DNA of 64,000 bases from Adhaeribacter radiodurans (GTDB lineage: Bacteria > Bacteroidota > Bacteroidia > Cytophagales > Hymenobacteraceae). This document shows positions 18,308-27,404 of the stretch, piece by piece; positions within the stretch are counted from its first letter, which is position 1, and each line of letters begins with the position of its first letter. Location of the stretch: NCBI RefSeq assembly GCF_014075995.1, contig NZ_CP055153.1, forward strand, positions 1,054,001 through 1,118,000, given 5' to 3'. The notes under the pieces are model-generated. The model worked only from the letters and a program-made list of their open reading frames with translations, was not told where the DNA came from and ran no database searches. Made by a program: the position numbers and the translations under genes.

Positions 18308-18733
18308 GTGCTTTCTGCGGAGAACGCCAAAAGGATAAACGATTATTTAGGTGAAAACCTGGATAAAAAGGTGAGATACAATTTTTTAAGCATTGAAGGT
18401 ATGATAGGTAGTTTGAAAGTTAATATTCATTCTATTAAAATTGAATTATTAAAAATAAGCATTCTAGTAACAGATTTAGTAAGTTTTACTAAGCTGGAAA
18501 TATTTAATCTGTTGAAATGGCTCCATAAAACTTTAAGCTTTTATGAGAAGTATGTATCGAAAGACTATGATGTTAAAACAGCATTAGAAGCAATTGCCAC
18601 TTATATTAAGAAGGATAAGTATTTATCAAATAGTGAGAAAGACCACCTGATCGACGCGATTAGAAAAATAAATGACCTAGAATTCAAGCGCTATGTCGAC
18701 GAAATTAAAGAGTTTTTGAAAATTCAAAAATAG
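18308..18733 (+). CDS. Hypothetical protein, 141 aa
   Basis: I do not recognise a family. The product is Lys/Ile/Leu-rich, mostly helical in appearance, with no signal peptide or clear membrane segment. The start used is GTG at 18308, with no in-frame ATG upstream before the stop at 18272. An overlapping frame begins at ATG 18274 and runs 26 codons to a stop at 18352; it encodes YCAFCGERQKDKR, which looks like a CxxC zinc knuckle. The intact gene may therefore start at 18274 and be frameshifted near 18350. The codons are more AT-rich than those of neighbours, and the upstream region is decayed, so transfer or decay is possible. Confidence 0.5.
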   Translation: MLSAENAKRINDYLGENLDKKVRYNFLSIEGMIGSLKVNIHSIKIELLKISILVTDLVSFTKLEIFNLLKWLHKTLSFYEKYVSKDYDVKTALEAIATYIKKDKYLSNSEKDHLIDAIRKINDLEFKRYVDEIKEFLKIQK

Positions 18734-18884
18734 CGTTCATTATAGTAAATCCTGTCATAAAGAGTCGTGTTTTCAATAAAATAACATCCAATATTAAAAC
18801 ACCAAACAACTCAAAAACAATTTTTAAAGGTACTAAAGCTTTTCTTTTGAGCTAAATATCCTAGAAATAATGCAGGTTCGTTAT

Positions 18885-20105
18885 TTAATCTGCTTGCCCC
18901 ATCTTTTCCAGCAACTCGTCGAAAGTAGCCAGTAAATCCGAGAAGTCAGCCTCAGGGTATATAGAAGTGCATTTTTTTTGGAATACTTCTTTCGGGTCTA
19001 GTTCTTGCAAATTTACTAATTCATCAAACGAATCTTCGTGTAAGGCAATAGGAGATTTCAGGCGAATTTGCCGGGTGAAAACGCGCTCCACGTGCGGTAA
19101 GTCTTCTGTGATTTGCGTTAACTGGTAATCTAAGTCAGGAATAAAGTTTTCGGTCTCTACCTGTACTTCCACCCAGGCTGGGTATAAAGAATTAGTATCG
19201 TTTAATGAAATAATCCGGCGTTTTACCTCGTCTAAATCACCTTTTAAACGAATAAGTTTGCGGCAGCAAGGCACTTCTACTTCAGTAAGATTAGTTAATT
19301 TCCCAGCAACAAAATCGAGTACGAGCACTAATTTAGAGTCTTCCACTTCGCTAAAGGAAAGGGGAATAGGAGAGCCGCTATAACGGATATGCGCCATCTT
19401 ATTCACTATCTGCGGCCGGTGCAAGTGCCCTAAAGCAATATAATCAAACTCTTCCGGAAACTGATCGCCGCAAATCTGGCCCAGGTTACCCACATGAATT
19501 TCTTTTTCACTTTCTGAGGTGCTGCCGCCTGCGGCAAATAAATGCCCCATGGCAATTACTGGAATTTGCTGTTGCTTATAGGGTGCAATGTGATTTACTA
19601 ATTGTTGGTAGTGCGCACAAATTCCTTGTTTAAGGCGTGTTTCCCGCTCCTCGTGGGTTTCGCCGGGAACGGAAAGCCGCACATCTTTATCGCGTAAAAA
19701 CGGAACCGCACAAATTACTAATTCCGTTGAACCAGCATCGTTTTTGATTGAGATAATCTGTTCGGTAAACTCCGCCGGTACGCCTCCTACAACGTGCACA
19801 CTAAAATATTTTAAAAGAGATTGAGGAGCATTTAACGTAGCAACCGAATCGTGATTACCGCCGATTATTACTACTTCGCGGCAATGGGTAGCGCGTAAAG
19901 CCCACAAGAAATCATAATATTGTTTTAATGCCGCGTTAGAAGGGGATCCTGTATCAAATACATCGCCGGCAATAAGTAATACTTCTATTTGCTGATCGCG
20001 GATAAAGGTAAGGAGCCAATCCAAAAAATGCTGGTGTTCATCCGTTCGTTCGCATTGTTCCAGCCGTTTACCTAAGTGCCAATCCGATGTATGTAAAATT
20101 TTCAT
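18885..20105 (-). CDS. sbcD: Exonuclease subunit SbcD
   Basis: Mre11-like nuclease subunit that normally works with the SbcC ATPase to cut DNA hairpins and process double-strand ends in the cytoplasm. The phosphoesterase motifs appear in order: SDWHLGK (residues 7-13), AGDVFDTG, GGNHDS, MGHLF and ALGHLHRPQ, giving all the metal-binding Asp and His positions. A C-terminal capping domain follows. The length of 406 aa is normal and the ATG start at 20105 puts MKILHTSDWH at the very N-terminus, as usual. No sbcC gene lies downstream (the next gene on that side is an unrelated plus-strand ORF), so its partner must be elsewhere. Confidence 0.93.
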   Translation of the reverse strand: MKILHTSDWHLGKRLEQCERTDEHQHFLDWLLTFIRDQQIEVLLIAGDVFDTGSPSNAALKQYYDFLWALRATHCREVVIIGGNHDSVATLNAPQSLLKYFSVHVVGGVPAEFTEQIISIKNDAGSTELVICAVPFLRDKDVRLSVPGETHEERETRLKQGICAHYQQLVNHIAPYKQQQIPVIAMGHLFAAGGSTSESEKEIHVGNLGQICGDQFPEEFDYIALGHLHRPQIVNKMAHIRYSGSPIPLSFSEVEDSKLVLVLDFVAGKLTNLTEVEVPCCRKLIRLKGDLDEVKRRIISLNDTNSLYPAWVEVQVETENFIPDLDYQLTQITEDLPHVERVFTRQIRLKSPIALHEDSFDELVNLQELDPKEVFQKKCTSIYPEADFSDLLATFDELLEKMGQAD

Positions 20106-20235
20106 GCGTCTCCGGAACTTCTATTTTAAGTAATGAAGATACTATGAAAAAATAATATGCTACTAAACTTTTTAGCAATATCTTTTGCGCAACACAACAA
20201 GGCATCCGCAAAGTGAATAATTATTTAAGGACAGG

Positions 20236-20658
20236 TTAAGAATCTGAGTCCTGAGGAAAGTGCTTATCTATAATGTATTGTAAATTCTCGTCGGTTAAAG
20301 GTTTACTTAAATACACTTCTACTTCTTCGTAACGTTGCAGTTGTTCAAAGTCGCGGGTGTTGGTAGAAGTAGTTAAAATTATAATAACAGAATGATTGTT
20401 CTCATCCGCAACTTCCCGGAAGGCCTCTAAAAATTCAAAGCCGTTCATTACCGGCATATTTATATCTAAAAGTATTAACTCCGGGAAAGGATTATCTGCA
20501 GCTTTTTCTTGCTGCAAATACCGTAAAGCTTCTTCGCCATTTAAAGTTACTTTGATGTTTTGAGCAACGTGCATTTCCTTTAACAAGCGAGTGTTTAAGA
20601 AATTACTTATAGCGTCATCATCTATCAGCAAAACAGAGTTAATTACTGTCTGGGTCAT
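20236..20658 (-). CDS. Single-domain response regulator
   Basis: CheY-like receiver protein of 140 aa without an output domain. The acidic pocket is Asp13-Asp15 (LLIDDDAIS), the phosphoacceptor is Asp65 in LLDINMPVMNG, the conserved Thr lies in ILTTSTN and the Lys in YLSKPL. Such stand-alone receivers in Cytophagales are usually targets of hybrid histidine kinases through protein contacts. No kinase gene is adjacent, so its partner is unknown. It ends 130 nt upstream of sbcD on the same strand but a functional link is not implied. Confidence 0.9.
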   Translation of the reverse strand: MTQTVINSVLLIDDDAISNFLNTRLLKEMHVAQNIKVTLNGEEALRYLQQEKAADNPFPELILLDINMPVMNGFEFLEAFREVADENNHSVIIILTTSTNTRDFEQLQRYEEVEVYLSKPLTDENLQYIIDKHFPQDSDS

Positions 20659-21108
20659 CTTATAGCTTTTATGGACTAAGCTGAAAAATTAATTTAACAA
20701 TGAGAGTAAAATAAATCTAAGAAACTGTTTTTAACTCATTTTATTCAAAATACAGTCTTAAACCTAATTTAATTGAAAACATATTTTCTGCTCATTCAAG
20801 TAAATATGTTCTGGTAAAGAGGAAGCGGATATCCAAATTACGCTTGTTAGTAATAAAAATAAAGTAAATACAAGATATCTTTAATCAGCTAAGGAAAATT
20901 GACTGTACGTTTTCGTGCAAAAAAAGCTGCAAAATAGTGTAGTAGATTAAATAAGCAAGTGAAAATTAGCTAAAAAAGTTATAATCCGGTTCTCTTGTAA
21001 AGTCAACTTCGGGGCAATTAATAGATATAAAGTTGTTTGCTATAATTTTAGTAAAACAAAAAGCACGACCGGAGCCATGCTTTTTGTTTTACTAAAATAA
21101 ATTAATTC
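20659..21108. other. 450-nt intergenic region with the mdh terminator
   Basis: Upstream region of the response regulator and downstream region of mdh. Apart from the hairpin at 21046-21097 it is AT-rich and shows no gene. Confidence 0.4.
21046..21097. terminator. Perfect 20-bp bidirectional hairpin after mdh
   Basis: Arms 21046-21065 and 21078-21097 are perfectly complementary, with a 12-nt loop. A-runs before and T-runs after the GC part occur on both strands, so it can terminate transcription in either direction; it lies 12 nt beyond the mdh stop. The stem word AGTAAAACAAAAAGCA recurs in the fabI hairpin at 32148. Confidence 0.8.
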
Positions 21109-22050
21109 TTATGATTTAGAAGCTGTCATGCTGTCCAGTACTTCCATTACTTCGCGTACGTGCTTTTCAGAGTTACGCAGGAGCGTCATTTCTTCGTCGT
21201 TCAGTTGCAGTTCAATTACTTTTTCGACGCCGTTTTTACCTAATACTACCGGTACTCCCAGGTAAGTGCCACTAATACCATATTCCCCTTCCAGCTTAAT
21301 ACAAACCGGGAAAATACGTTTCTGATCGCGGGCAATAGCTTCAACCATTTGCGCTGCAGCTGAGCCTGGGGCATACCAGGCCGAGGTACCCATTAGTTTT
21401 ACCAGTTCTCCACCTCCATTTTTTGTCCGTTCGATAATAGCGTTTAAAGTGGCTTCATCAATTAACTCGGTTACCGGAATGCCGCCAACGGTAGTATAGC
21501 GCGGTAGCGGAACCATGGTATCGCCGTGGCCACCTAATAATACTGCCTGAATATCTTTAGGAGAAACATTTAAAGCTTCGGCCAGGAAAGCGCGATAACG
21601 GGCAGTATCTAAAATACCGGCCATTCCCATAACTTTGGTGCGAGGCAACTTAGCGGTTAAATGCGCCGCATAAGTCATTACGTCTAATGGGTTAGATACC
21701 ACAATAATAATAGCATTGGGAGAGTGCTGAATTACATTTTCGGTAACTGATTGTACAATACCGGCATTGGTCGAAATCAGGTCGTCGCGGGTCATACCGG
21801 GTTTGCGGGGCAAGCCGGAAGTAATAACCACAATATCTGAATCGGCGGTGCGGGAATAATCATTGGTGACACCTACCGTACGGGTATCGTACAAGTTTAT
21901 GGGTGATTTTTGCCAAATATCCAAGGCTTTCCCTTCGGCAAAACCTTCTTTAATATCCACTAACACTACTTCATTGGCAATTTCGCGGTAAGCCAGCACA
22001 TCGGCACAGGTAGCACCCACATTTCCGGCTCCTACAACAGTTACTTTCAT
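21109..22050 (-). CDS. mdh: Malate dehydrogenase
   Basis: NAD-dependent malate dehydrogenase of the TCA cycle, of the LDH-like type. The N-terminus has GAGNVGATCAD (dinucleotide site) and the strand-ending Asp in LVDIKEG. The substrate loop is GLPRKPGMTRDDL with its Arg residues, VSNPLDVMTY follows, and the active-site His lies in GGHGDTMVP. The length is 313 aa. The ATG start at 22050 puts the glycine motif at residues 7-13. It is a single-gene unit: a strong hairpin follows its stop and its upstream neighbour tilS is 322 nt away. Confidence 0.95.
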   Translation of the reverse strand: MKVTVVGAGNVGATCADVLAYREIANEVVLVDIKEGFAEGKALDIWQKSPINLYDTRTVGVTNDYSRTADSDIVVITSGLPRKPGMTRDDLISTNAGIVQSVTENVIQHSPNAIIIVVSNPLDVMTYAAHLTAKLPRTKVMGMAGILDTARYRAFLAEALNVSPKDIQAVLLGGHGDTMVPLPRYTTVGGIPVTELIDEATLNAIIERTKNGGGELVKLMGTSAWYAPGSAAAQMVEAIARDQKRIFPVCIKLEGEYGISGTYLGVPVVLGKNGVEKVIELQLNDEEMTLLRNSEKHVREVMEVLDSMTASKS

Positions 22051-22372
22051 GGTATAAACAGATTAAGATGGAACGGTTTAGATTTTCAAGGTCGTAAAAT
22101 TATAAAAAAAGCGAAACGGAAAATGTTTTGTTAGATTTATTTCCAAGGAAAGTTTACGCCAAGTAGCATAAGTTATAGTTTAGCAATTTAGAACAAGCTA
22201 AGCTATAAGAAATAAAAATAATCAATCGCAAAACAGTATGAAACTTTGTAATAAGTAACGGAAAAAAATTAATTTGCTAAACTTGTCTAAATGAGATTTT
22301 AGTAAAAGAAATCAAAATTCAATTACTTATACACACACACAAGCCTAACATGTACTATCTTGATAGTTGTGT
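22051..22372. other. 322-nt mdh upstream region
   Basis: Spacer between tilS and mdh on the minus strand. TATAATTTTACG on the minus strand near 22100 is close to the -7 consensus TAnnTTTG. A short AC repeat lies near 22333. No gene is seen. Confidence 0.35.
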
Positions 22373-23698
22373 TTATTTGCTTATTTTAACCTCTATTACT
22401 TGCTCTGTTTTGGCAGTTACTTTAAACCGGTTGTCGAGCCGATAACCAATAATCCACACTATGGAATTGCCGGAGGTAAGCACTTTTACGTTAGGCTTCA
22501 GATTTACGGGTATTTTTTCGTCAATTAAAAAGTCACTAATTTTCTTTTTGCCATTCATCCCTAAAGGCACAAACCAGTCGCCTTCTTTCCAGGTGCGGAT
22601 TTTTAAAGGGAATTGTAAGAGCCCGACATCCAGAGCAGCTACTTTTTTGTTCGGAGTAATTTTGTAAGGAAGGGCAGATAAGGAAGTAAGCGTTAGATGT
22701 AGATCCGGAGTTACGCATTCCGTTTGACCTTCCCGTATTTCGTAACTACCAAAAGTGTCTATGCTTTTAGGAGTAATTACCAGTTGGCCGCGATCTTTTG
22801 CTAGCGTATGCGTTGCCGATTCAAAAATTTTCCCGGATTCTGCCTGTAAAGCCGAAATAATCATTTGAGTTACCTCAAAAGTAAAGTTATATGGTTGTAA
22901 AAGCTCAAATAAAGCCAGAGGCAATGCTTCGGTTTCAGGTAAAGCAGCAATATTTAAGTAAGCTATTCCGTTTTCTGAACGTAATGCTTTTTCTCTGATA
23001 CCCTGAATGTAGTCACGCACAATAATTTCTGCGCTGCTAATTTTAGCGGCGGTTTGTTGCATGGTATGTTCCAGATTTGGGTTAAGTTGCTTGAGAATCG
23101 GAATCACCTCGTGTCGAATTTTATTGCGTTGGTACAAGGTGGTTTCGTTCGATGAATCTTCGCGCCAGATAAGTTGATGGGAAGTTACATAATCGTAAAT
23201 ATCATCTTTTTGCAAGCAAAGCAGGGGCCGAATTAAGTAGCCATTTTTAGGAGCAATACCGTGTAAACCAGGTAAACCGGTACCCCGGGTAAGATTAAGT
23301 AAAATGGTTTCAACAGTGTCGTTTTGGTGATGGGCTACTGCAATAAAGTCGTAGTTATGTTGTTGGCGTAGTTTCTCGAACCAGGTATACCGTAAAGTAC
23401 GGGCTGCCATTTGGGTAGAGATTTTTTCCTGAGCCGCAAAAGCCTTGGTGTTAAACTGTTCGCTGTAAAAAGGAACATCGTATTTTTTAGCTAATTTTTT
23501 AACGAAAAGTTCGTCGGTTTCCGATTCTTCGGCTCGCAAACCAAAATTACAATGCGCTATGGCAAAATTTACTTTTAATTCTGCTAAGATATCGCACATT
23601 ACCACTGAATCTATACCGCCGCTTACCGCTGCTATAATTTTTTGGTCGGGAGCAAAGAGTTGCTGCTGTTGCACAAAGGCTAAAACTTTCTGAACCAT
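22373..23698 (-). CDS. tilS: tRNA(Ile)-lysidine synthase
   Basis: ATP-dependent enzyme that attaches lysine to C34 of the tRNA-Ile CAU anticodon so that it reads AUA codons. The PP-loop AVSGGIDSVVM is at residues about 24-34, followed by HCNFGLRAEES and AHHQNDTVET motifs of the TilS family. A C-terminal TilS substrate-binding domain covers roughly residues 350-441 (RTWKEGDWFVPLGMNGKKKI). The length of 441 aa is typical. It is divergent from the OstA-like gene, with only 48 nt between the starts, so the two promoters overlap or abut. Confidence 0.95.
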   Translation of the reverse strand: MVQKVLAFVQQQQLFAPDQKIIAAVSGGIDSVVMCDILAELKVNFAIAHCNFGLRAEESETDELFVKKLAKKYDVPFYSEQFNTKAFAAQEKISTQMAARTLRYTWFEKLRQQHNYDFIAVAHHQNDTVETILLNLTRGTGLPGLHGIAPKNGYLIRPLLCLQKDDIYDYVTSHQLIWREDSSNETTLYQRNKIRHEVIPILKQLNPNLEHTMQQTAAKISSAEIIVRDYIQGIREKALRSENGIAYLNIAALPETEALPLALFELLQPYNFTFEVTQMIISALQAESGKIFESATHTLAKDRGQLVITPKSIDTFGSYEIREGQTECVTPDLHLTLTSLSALPYKITPNKKVAALDVGLLQFPLKIRTWKEGDWFVPLGMNGKKKISDFLIDEKIPVNLKPNVKVLTSGNSIVWIIGYRLDNRFKVTAKTEQVIEVKISK

Positions 23699-23720
23699 AA
23701 GAGACTAAAAGTAATTTTAT

Positions 23721-23728
23721 TAATTTTG
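23721..23728 (+). promoter_or_regulatory. Bacteroidota-type -7 word upstream of the OstA-like gene
   Basis: TAATTTTG matches TAnnTTTG, the -7 element used by the Bacteroidota primary sigma factor. It sits 18 nt before the ATG at 23747, implying a very short leader. A TTG at the expected -33 position was not found, so this is a partial match. Confidence 0.45.
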
Positions 23729-23746
23729 CGGCAATTATTATTTTGG

Positions 23747-25378
23747 ATGAAACACACAAAGATATTTTATTCTCTTATCTTTCTTTTATTAAGTTCCTTG
23801 TCCGTGTACGCGCAGCAGGAACAAATTCAGTTAGTGGGTGCCGGTTCTTTACAAGGAGGAGTTAAAAACGGGGTTCGGTTTAACCGGTTAATTCAGAATG
23901 TACATTTAAAGCAAAAAGAAACGGATTTATACTGCGATTCGGCCCACTTATACCGCGAAACCAATACCGTAGAAGTTTTTAGCAACGTTCGGGTAACCCA
24001 AGGAACTTTAGTTATAACCAGTAACACGGCCGTGTATGATGGCAATAAACGAAATGCCACTTTTAAAGGTAATGTAAACCTGCGCGACGATAAAATGACC
24101 TTAACCACTCCCTCGTTGTTTTACGACATGGTGGCAAAAACCTCGCGCTACACCGAAGGCGGAACCATTTTAGAAGAAAGTAATACTCTTACCAGTCAGT
24201 TGGGCTATTATAATACCATTACTAAATTATTGGCTTTTAAAGGAAATGTGCACTTAATTAGCCCGGATGCGGATATAACTTCCGATACCCTGCAGTATAA
24301 TACCCAAAGTAAGCTGGTATTTTTTGTGGCGCCTACTCAAATTAAAAACGAAGATGGCTTGTTAACGGCCAAAGGCGGCACGTACAATACGGTTACCAAA
24401 GAATCCGTCTTTCGGGGCTCGCGGGTAGAAACCCCAGATTACCTCGTTGATGCCGATTATTCGGTGTATGATCGGGCGGCACAATATTTATACGCCAGCG
24501 GCAAGGTTAAATTAACTTCGAAAGATCCGGATAATAAAACCATTATCACAGGCCAGGTTTTGCAAAGCTGGAAAACAATTGGCAAAACCAAAGTATACGG
24601 GAGTCCGGTAATGCGGTCGTTGGTTTCGGAAGATACTTTGTATGTTTCCAGCGATACATTAATTGCTATTAACCACGATAAGGTAGCGAAGCAAAAAGAT
24701 CCGAAGCTGAAAGATTTCATTTATGCTTTTTACGATGTGCGGATCTATAAGTCGGACCTGCAGGGAAAATGTGATTCACTTACGTATAGCGTGAACGACT
24801 CTATTATGTACCTGGACCGGAACCCGATTGTGTGGAGTGAAAAAAGTCAGTTAGTGGCCGATAGTATGGAAATGTTTATCCGCAACAAAGCTTTAGACCA
24901 CATGTATCTGTATAATAACTCGTTTATTATATCCGAAGATACCCTCCAAAACTTCAATCAGGTAAAGGGCCGGAACATGGAAGCTTTTTTTAAAGAAGGG
25001 CAATTGGCTAAAGTAAACGTAAATGGGAACGGCGAGAGTATTTACTTTGCTTTGGAAGGAGATACGGCTGTTACAGGCATGAACCGCAGCATTTCCAGCG
25101 ATTTAATTTTACGATTTAGAGAAGGAAAAGTAAACACGGTATCTTTACTTACTAATCCGGAGGCTAGTTTTATACCGCCCCACGAACTAAAAGAGCCTGA
25201 TAAACGCCTGAAAGGTTTTAGCTGGCGCATAGAAGAGCAGCCCACCAAAGAAATAGTTTTAACCAAAAGAACACCTAAACAGGCAACTCCTAAGCCGGAA
25301 AAAGCATCTGTTCAAAAAACGGAACCAACCCGTAAGAAATCGCTGTTTAAAAAGAACAAAAAGCCAAACGTACAGTAA
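23747..25378 (+). CDS. OstA/LptA-like outer-membrane assembly protein
   Basis: Exported protein of the OstA-like family, related to LptA and the N-domain of LptD, which build the lipopolysaccharide bridge across the periplasm. After a signal peptide ending at VYAQQ the protein is a long series of short beta-strand repeats (patterns like YDGNKRNATFKGNVNL, YNTQSKLVFF, LYASGKVKLTS), typical of the beta-jellyroll. A basic, low-complexity tail rich in Lys, Pro and Thr ends it. I use ATG 23747 (543 aa); a TTG at 23726 is in frame but sits inside the likely promoter. It precedes bamD by 80 nt, and both act in outer-membrane biogenesis. Confidence 0.82.
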   Translation: MKHTKIFYSLIFLLLSSLSVYAQQEQIQLVGAGSLQGGVKNGVRFNRLIQNVHLKQKETDLYCDSAHLYRETNTVEVFSNVRVTQGTLVITSNTAVYDGNKRNATFKGNVNLRDDKMTLTTPSLFYDMVAKTSRYTEGGTILEESNTLTSQLGYYNTITKLLAFKGNVHLISPDADITSDTLQYNTQSKLVFFVAPTQIKNEDGLLTAKGGTYNTVTKESVFRGSRVETPDYLVDADYSVYDRAAQYLYASGKVKLTSKDPDNKTIITGQVLQSWKTIGKTKVYGSPVMRSLVSEDTLYVSSDTLIAINHDKVAKQKDPKLKDFIYAFYDVRIYKSDLQGKCDSLTYSVNDSIMYLDRNPIVWSEKSQLVADSMEMFIRNKALDHMYLYNNSFIISEDTLQNFNQVKGRNMEAFFKEGQLAKVNVNGNGESIYFALEGDTAVTGMNRSISSDLILRFREGKVNTVSLLTNPEASFIPPHELKEPDKRLKGFSWRIEEQPTKEIVLTKRTPKQATPKPEKASVQKTEPTRKKSLFKKNKKPNVQ

Positions 25379-25420
25379 ACTAACGCAAACGGGTAAGGCT
25401 TTGCCTTGAACGTAAACTGT

Positions 25421-25451
25421 TTGCATATAGAAAGTATTTTTTCTAATTTTG
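25421..25451 (+). promoter_or_regulatory. Bacteroidota-type promoter of bamD
   Basis: TTG at 25421-25423 and TAATTTTG at 25444-25451 with a 20-nt spacer fit the -33/-7 consensus of Bacteroidota. The ATG at 25459 lies 7 nt after the -7 element, so a transcript starting at the usual distance would be nearly leaderless. Confidence 0.55.
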
Positions 25452-25458
25452 CCAATCC

Positions 25459-26298
25459 ATGACCAGAAGCTCTTACATAGCAGTTTTATTTGCTTTTTTT
25501 ACGTTGGTATTAAGTGCCTGCAGCGATTATAATAAAATCCTGAAAAGTACCAGCGCCGAAAAAAAATACGAAGCTGCTTTAAAATATTACGAAAAGCAGG
25601 ATTACTACCGGGCTAGTACTTTGCTCGAAGAATTGATTCCTGTGTTAAAAGGTAGACCAGAAGCGGAAAAGGCGCAGTTTTATTTTGCTTATACGCAATT
25701 CTACCAACGTTCTTACCCGCTGAGTGCGTTTCATTTTAAATCTTTTTACGATACGTACCCACGCAGTGAGTATGCCGAAGAAGCACTTTTTATGCACGCT
25801 AAATCGTTATACCGCGATTCTCCTACTTTTAATCTCGACCAGACCAGCACCTATACGGCCATCGAAGCTATTCAGGATTTTTTGAACCGTTATCCGGCTA
25901 GTAAAATGAAAGAAGAAGCGGATAAAATGTATCAGGAATTATCGGCGAAGGTAGAACGCAAAGCTTTTGAAAGTGCCCGGATTTATGCTTCTATGCGGTA
26001 TTACCAGGCAGCCGTTACTGCATTCAATAATTTTCAGCGTAATTTTCCTTCTTCAAATTATAACGAAGAGGCTTTGTACCTGAAATTGGAAGCTCAATAC
26101 AATCTGGCGGAGCGCAGCGTAACAGAAAAACAGCGCGAACGTTATTTTGAAACGGTAGCGTATTATCAGGATTTAGTAGATAAATTTCCAAAAAGTAAAT
26201 ACCTGAAAGACGCCGAAAACTTTTACGATAAAAGCTTAAAACAACTCGAGAAACTGAAAGAACCCGCTAATAAAGAAGCGAATACAGCTAGTAAGTAG
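25459..26298 (+). CDS. bamD: Outer membrane protein assembly factor BamD
   Basis: Periplasmic lipoprotein of the BAM complex, which folds beta-barrels into the outer membrane. The signal peptide ends in the lipobox Leu-Ser-Ala-Cys (Cys about residue 21). TPR repeats follow: YEAALKYYEKQDYYRAS, AQFYFAYTQFYQRSYPLS, and a further pair near residues 165-250. The length of 279 aa fits Bacteroidota BamD. It opens the conserved block bamD-rpoZ-coaBC-porD-recN seen in many Bacteroidota. Its own promoter overlaps the end of the OstA-like gene's spacer. Confidence 0.93.
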   Translation: MTRSSYIAVLFAFFTLVLSACSDYNKILKSTSAEKKYEAALKYYEKQDYYRASTLLEELIPVLKGRPEAEKAQFYFAYTQFYQRSYPLSAFHFKSFYDTYPRSEYAEEALFMHAKSLYRDSPTFNLDQTSTYTAIEAIQDFLNRYPASKMKEEADKMYQELSAKVERKAFESARIYASMRYYQAAVTAFNNFQRNFPSSNYNEEALYLKLEAQYNLAERSVTEKQRERYFETVAYYQDLVDKFPKSKYLKDAENFYDKSLKQLEKLKEPANKEANTASK

Positions 26299-26511
26299 CA
26301 ATTGGGTTTTAGGTTATAAGTAGTACGTTTTACTTTTGCTAATTATAATAATCAGTTAAAGTAATCTAGAGTAATAATATCTATAAACAAATAAGAATAA
26401 GGTTGATACAGTACCGTAAATTATATGAGTACAAATTGGGTGAAACGTTTTATTTAACTAGTAAACTCCAACTTTTCGACCTTCTAACCATTTAACTTTT
26501 AAATTAACAAT

Positions 26512-26835
26512 ATGGCAGTACCTGCATCTATTATTACCCGTAACATGGCCGATTTTGCTCAGGATACGGGCAATGTTTACGAATCTGTAGCTATTATTTC
26601 AAAAAGAGCGAATCAGATTTCGGTTAAAATCAAAGAAGAATTAAATTCTAAACTAGCCGAATTTGCGACCACGGTAGACAACCTGGAGGAAATTTTCGAA
26701 AACCGCGAGCAAATAGAAATTTCTAAGTATTACGAGCGCATGCCAAAACCAACTAACCTGGCCATTGAAGAATTCCTGGAAGGTAAAGTGTTTTTCCGTC
26801 GCCCGGATATAGAAGAAGAAACCTCTGGTTTATAA
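26512..26835 (+). CDS. rpoZ: DNA-directed RNA polymerase omega subunit
   Basis: Small RNA polymerase subunit that helps assemble beta-prime. The 107 aa protein has the Bacteroidota form of the RpoZ/Rpb6 fold, with the segment NVYESVAIISKRANQI equivalent to the helix that clamps beta-prime. The start ATG at 26512 lies 213 nt after bamD, and coaBC begins 8 nt after its stop, so rpoZ and coaBC are surely cotranscribed. Placement between bamD and coaBC is the usual order in this phylum. Confidence 0.88.
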   Translation: MAVPASIITRNMADFAQDTGNVYESVAIISKRANQISVKIKEELNSKLAEFATTVDNLEEIFENREQIEISKYYERMPKPTNLAIEEFLEGKVFFRRPDIEEETSGL

Positions 26836-26843
26836 GTGGCTGC

Positions 26844-27404
26844 ATGCTGCGGCATAAAAAAATAATAATAGGCGTTTGTGGTAGTATTGCAGCTTATAAA
26901 GCGGCGCTACTCACGCGTTTACTGGTAAAAGCAGAAGTGGAAGTACAAATAATACTTACGGCTTCTGCTTCTGCTTTTATTACCCCTTTAACCTTGGCTA
27001 CTCTCTCTAAACGCCCCGTGCTTACCGAGTTTATAAAAGACGCAACCAGTGGGCAATGGACTAACCACGTTGCGTTGGGTTTATGGGCCGATGCTTTGCT
27101 GGTAGCTCCGGCTAGTGCCAATACCATTGCCAAAGCAGCCAACGGGTTGTGTGATAATTTACTTACGGCAACTTATCTGTCGGCGCGTTGCCCCGTATTT
27201 TGGGCTCCGGCTATGGATTTAGAAATGTATGCGCACCCGGCGGTACAAGGAAATTTTACGAAGTTACGCTCTTACGGCAATACCATAATTGAAGCCGGTT
27301 ATGGCGAATTAGCCAGTGGATTAGAAGGGCAGGGACGTTTGGCGGAGCCGGAAGAAATACTTGCAGTTCTTCAAAAACATTTTGAGGTTAGTGCCATTGC
27401 TTAA
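26844..27404 (+). CDS. coaBC: CoaBC N-terminal half: phosphopantothenoylcysteine decarboxylase domain
   Basis: FMN-dependent decarboxylase part of coenzyme A synthesis (4'-phosphopantothenoylcysteine to 4'-phosphopantetheine). Motifs: GVCGSIAAYKA (flavin site, residues 10-20), TNHVALGLWADALLVAPASANT with the catalytic His, and APAMDLEMY, where the usual Asn of PAMN is Asp, as I remember for Bacteroidota. In most bacteria this domain is fused to CoaB in one protein of about 400 aa. Here the frame stops at 27402 and the CoaB domain continues in the +1 frame with a 14-nt overlap, so the gene is split by a frameshift or has evolved into two coupled genes. Confidence 0.85.
   Translation: MLRHKKIIIGVCGSIAAYKAALLTRLLVKAEVEVQIILTASASAFITPLTLATLSKRPVLTEFIKDATSGQWTNHVALGLWADALLVAPASANTIAKAANGLCDNLLTATYLSARCPVFWAPAMDLEMYAHPAVQGNFTKLRSYGNTIIEAGYGELASGLEGQGRLAEPEEILAVLQKHFEVSAIA

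Noticed and set aside
23726-23746. Longer start for the OstA-like gene at TTG 23726
   Set aside because: The TTG is part of the TAATTTTG promoter word, so it is not expected to be translated.
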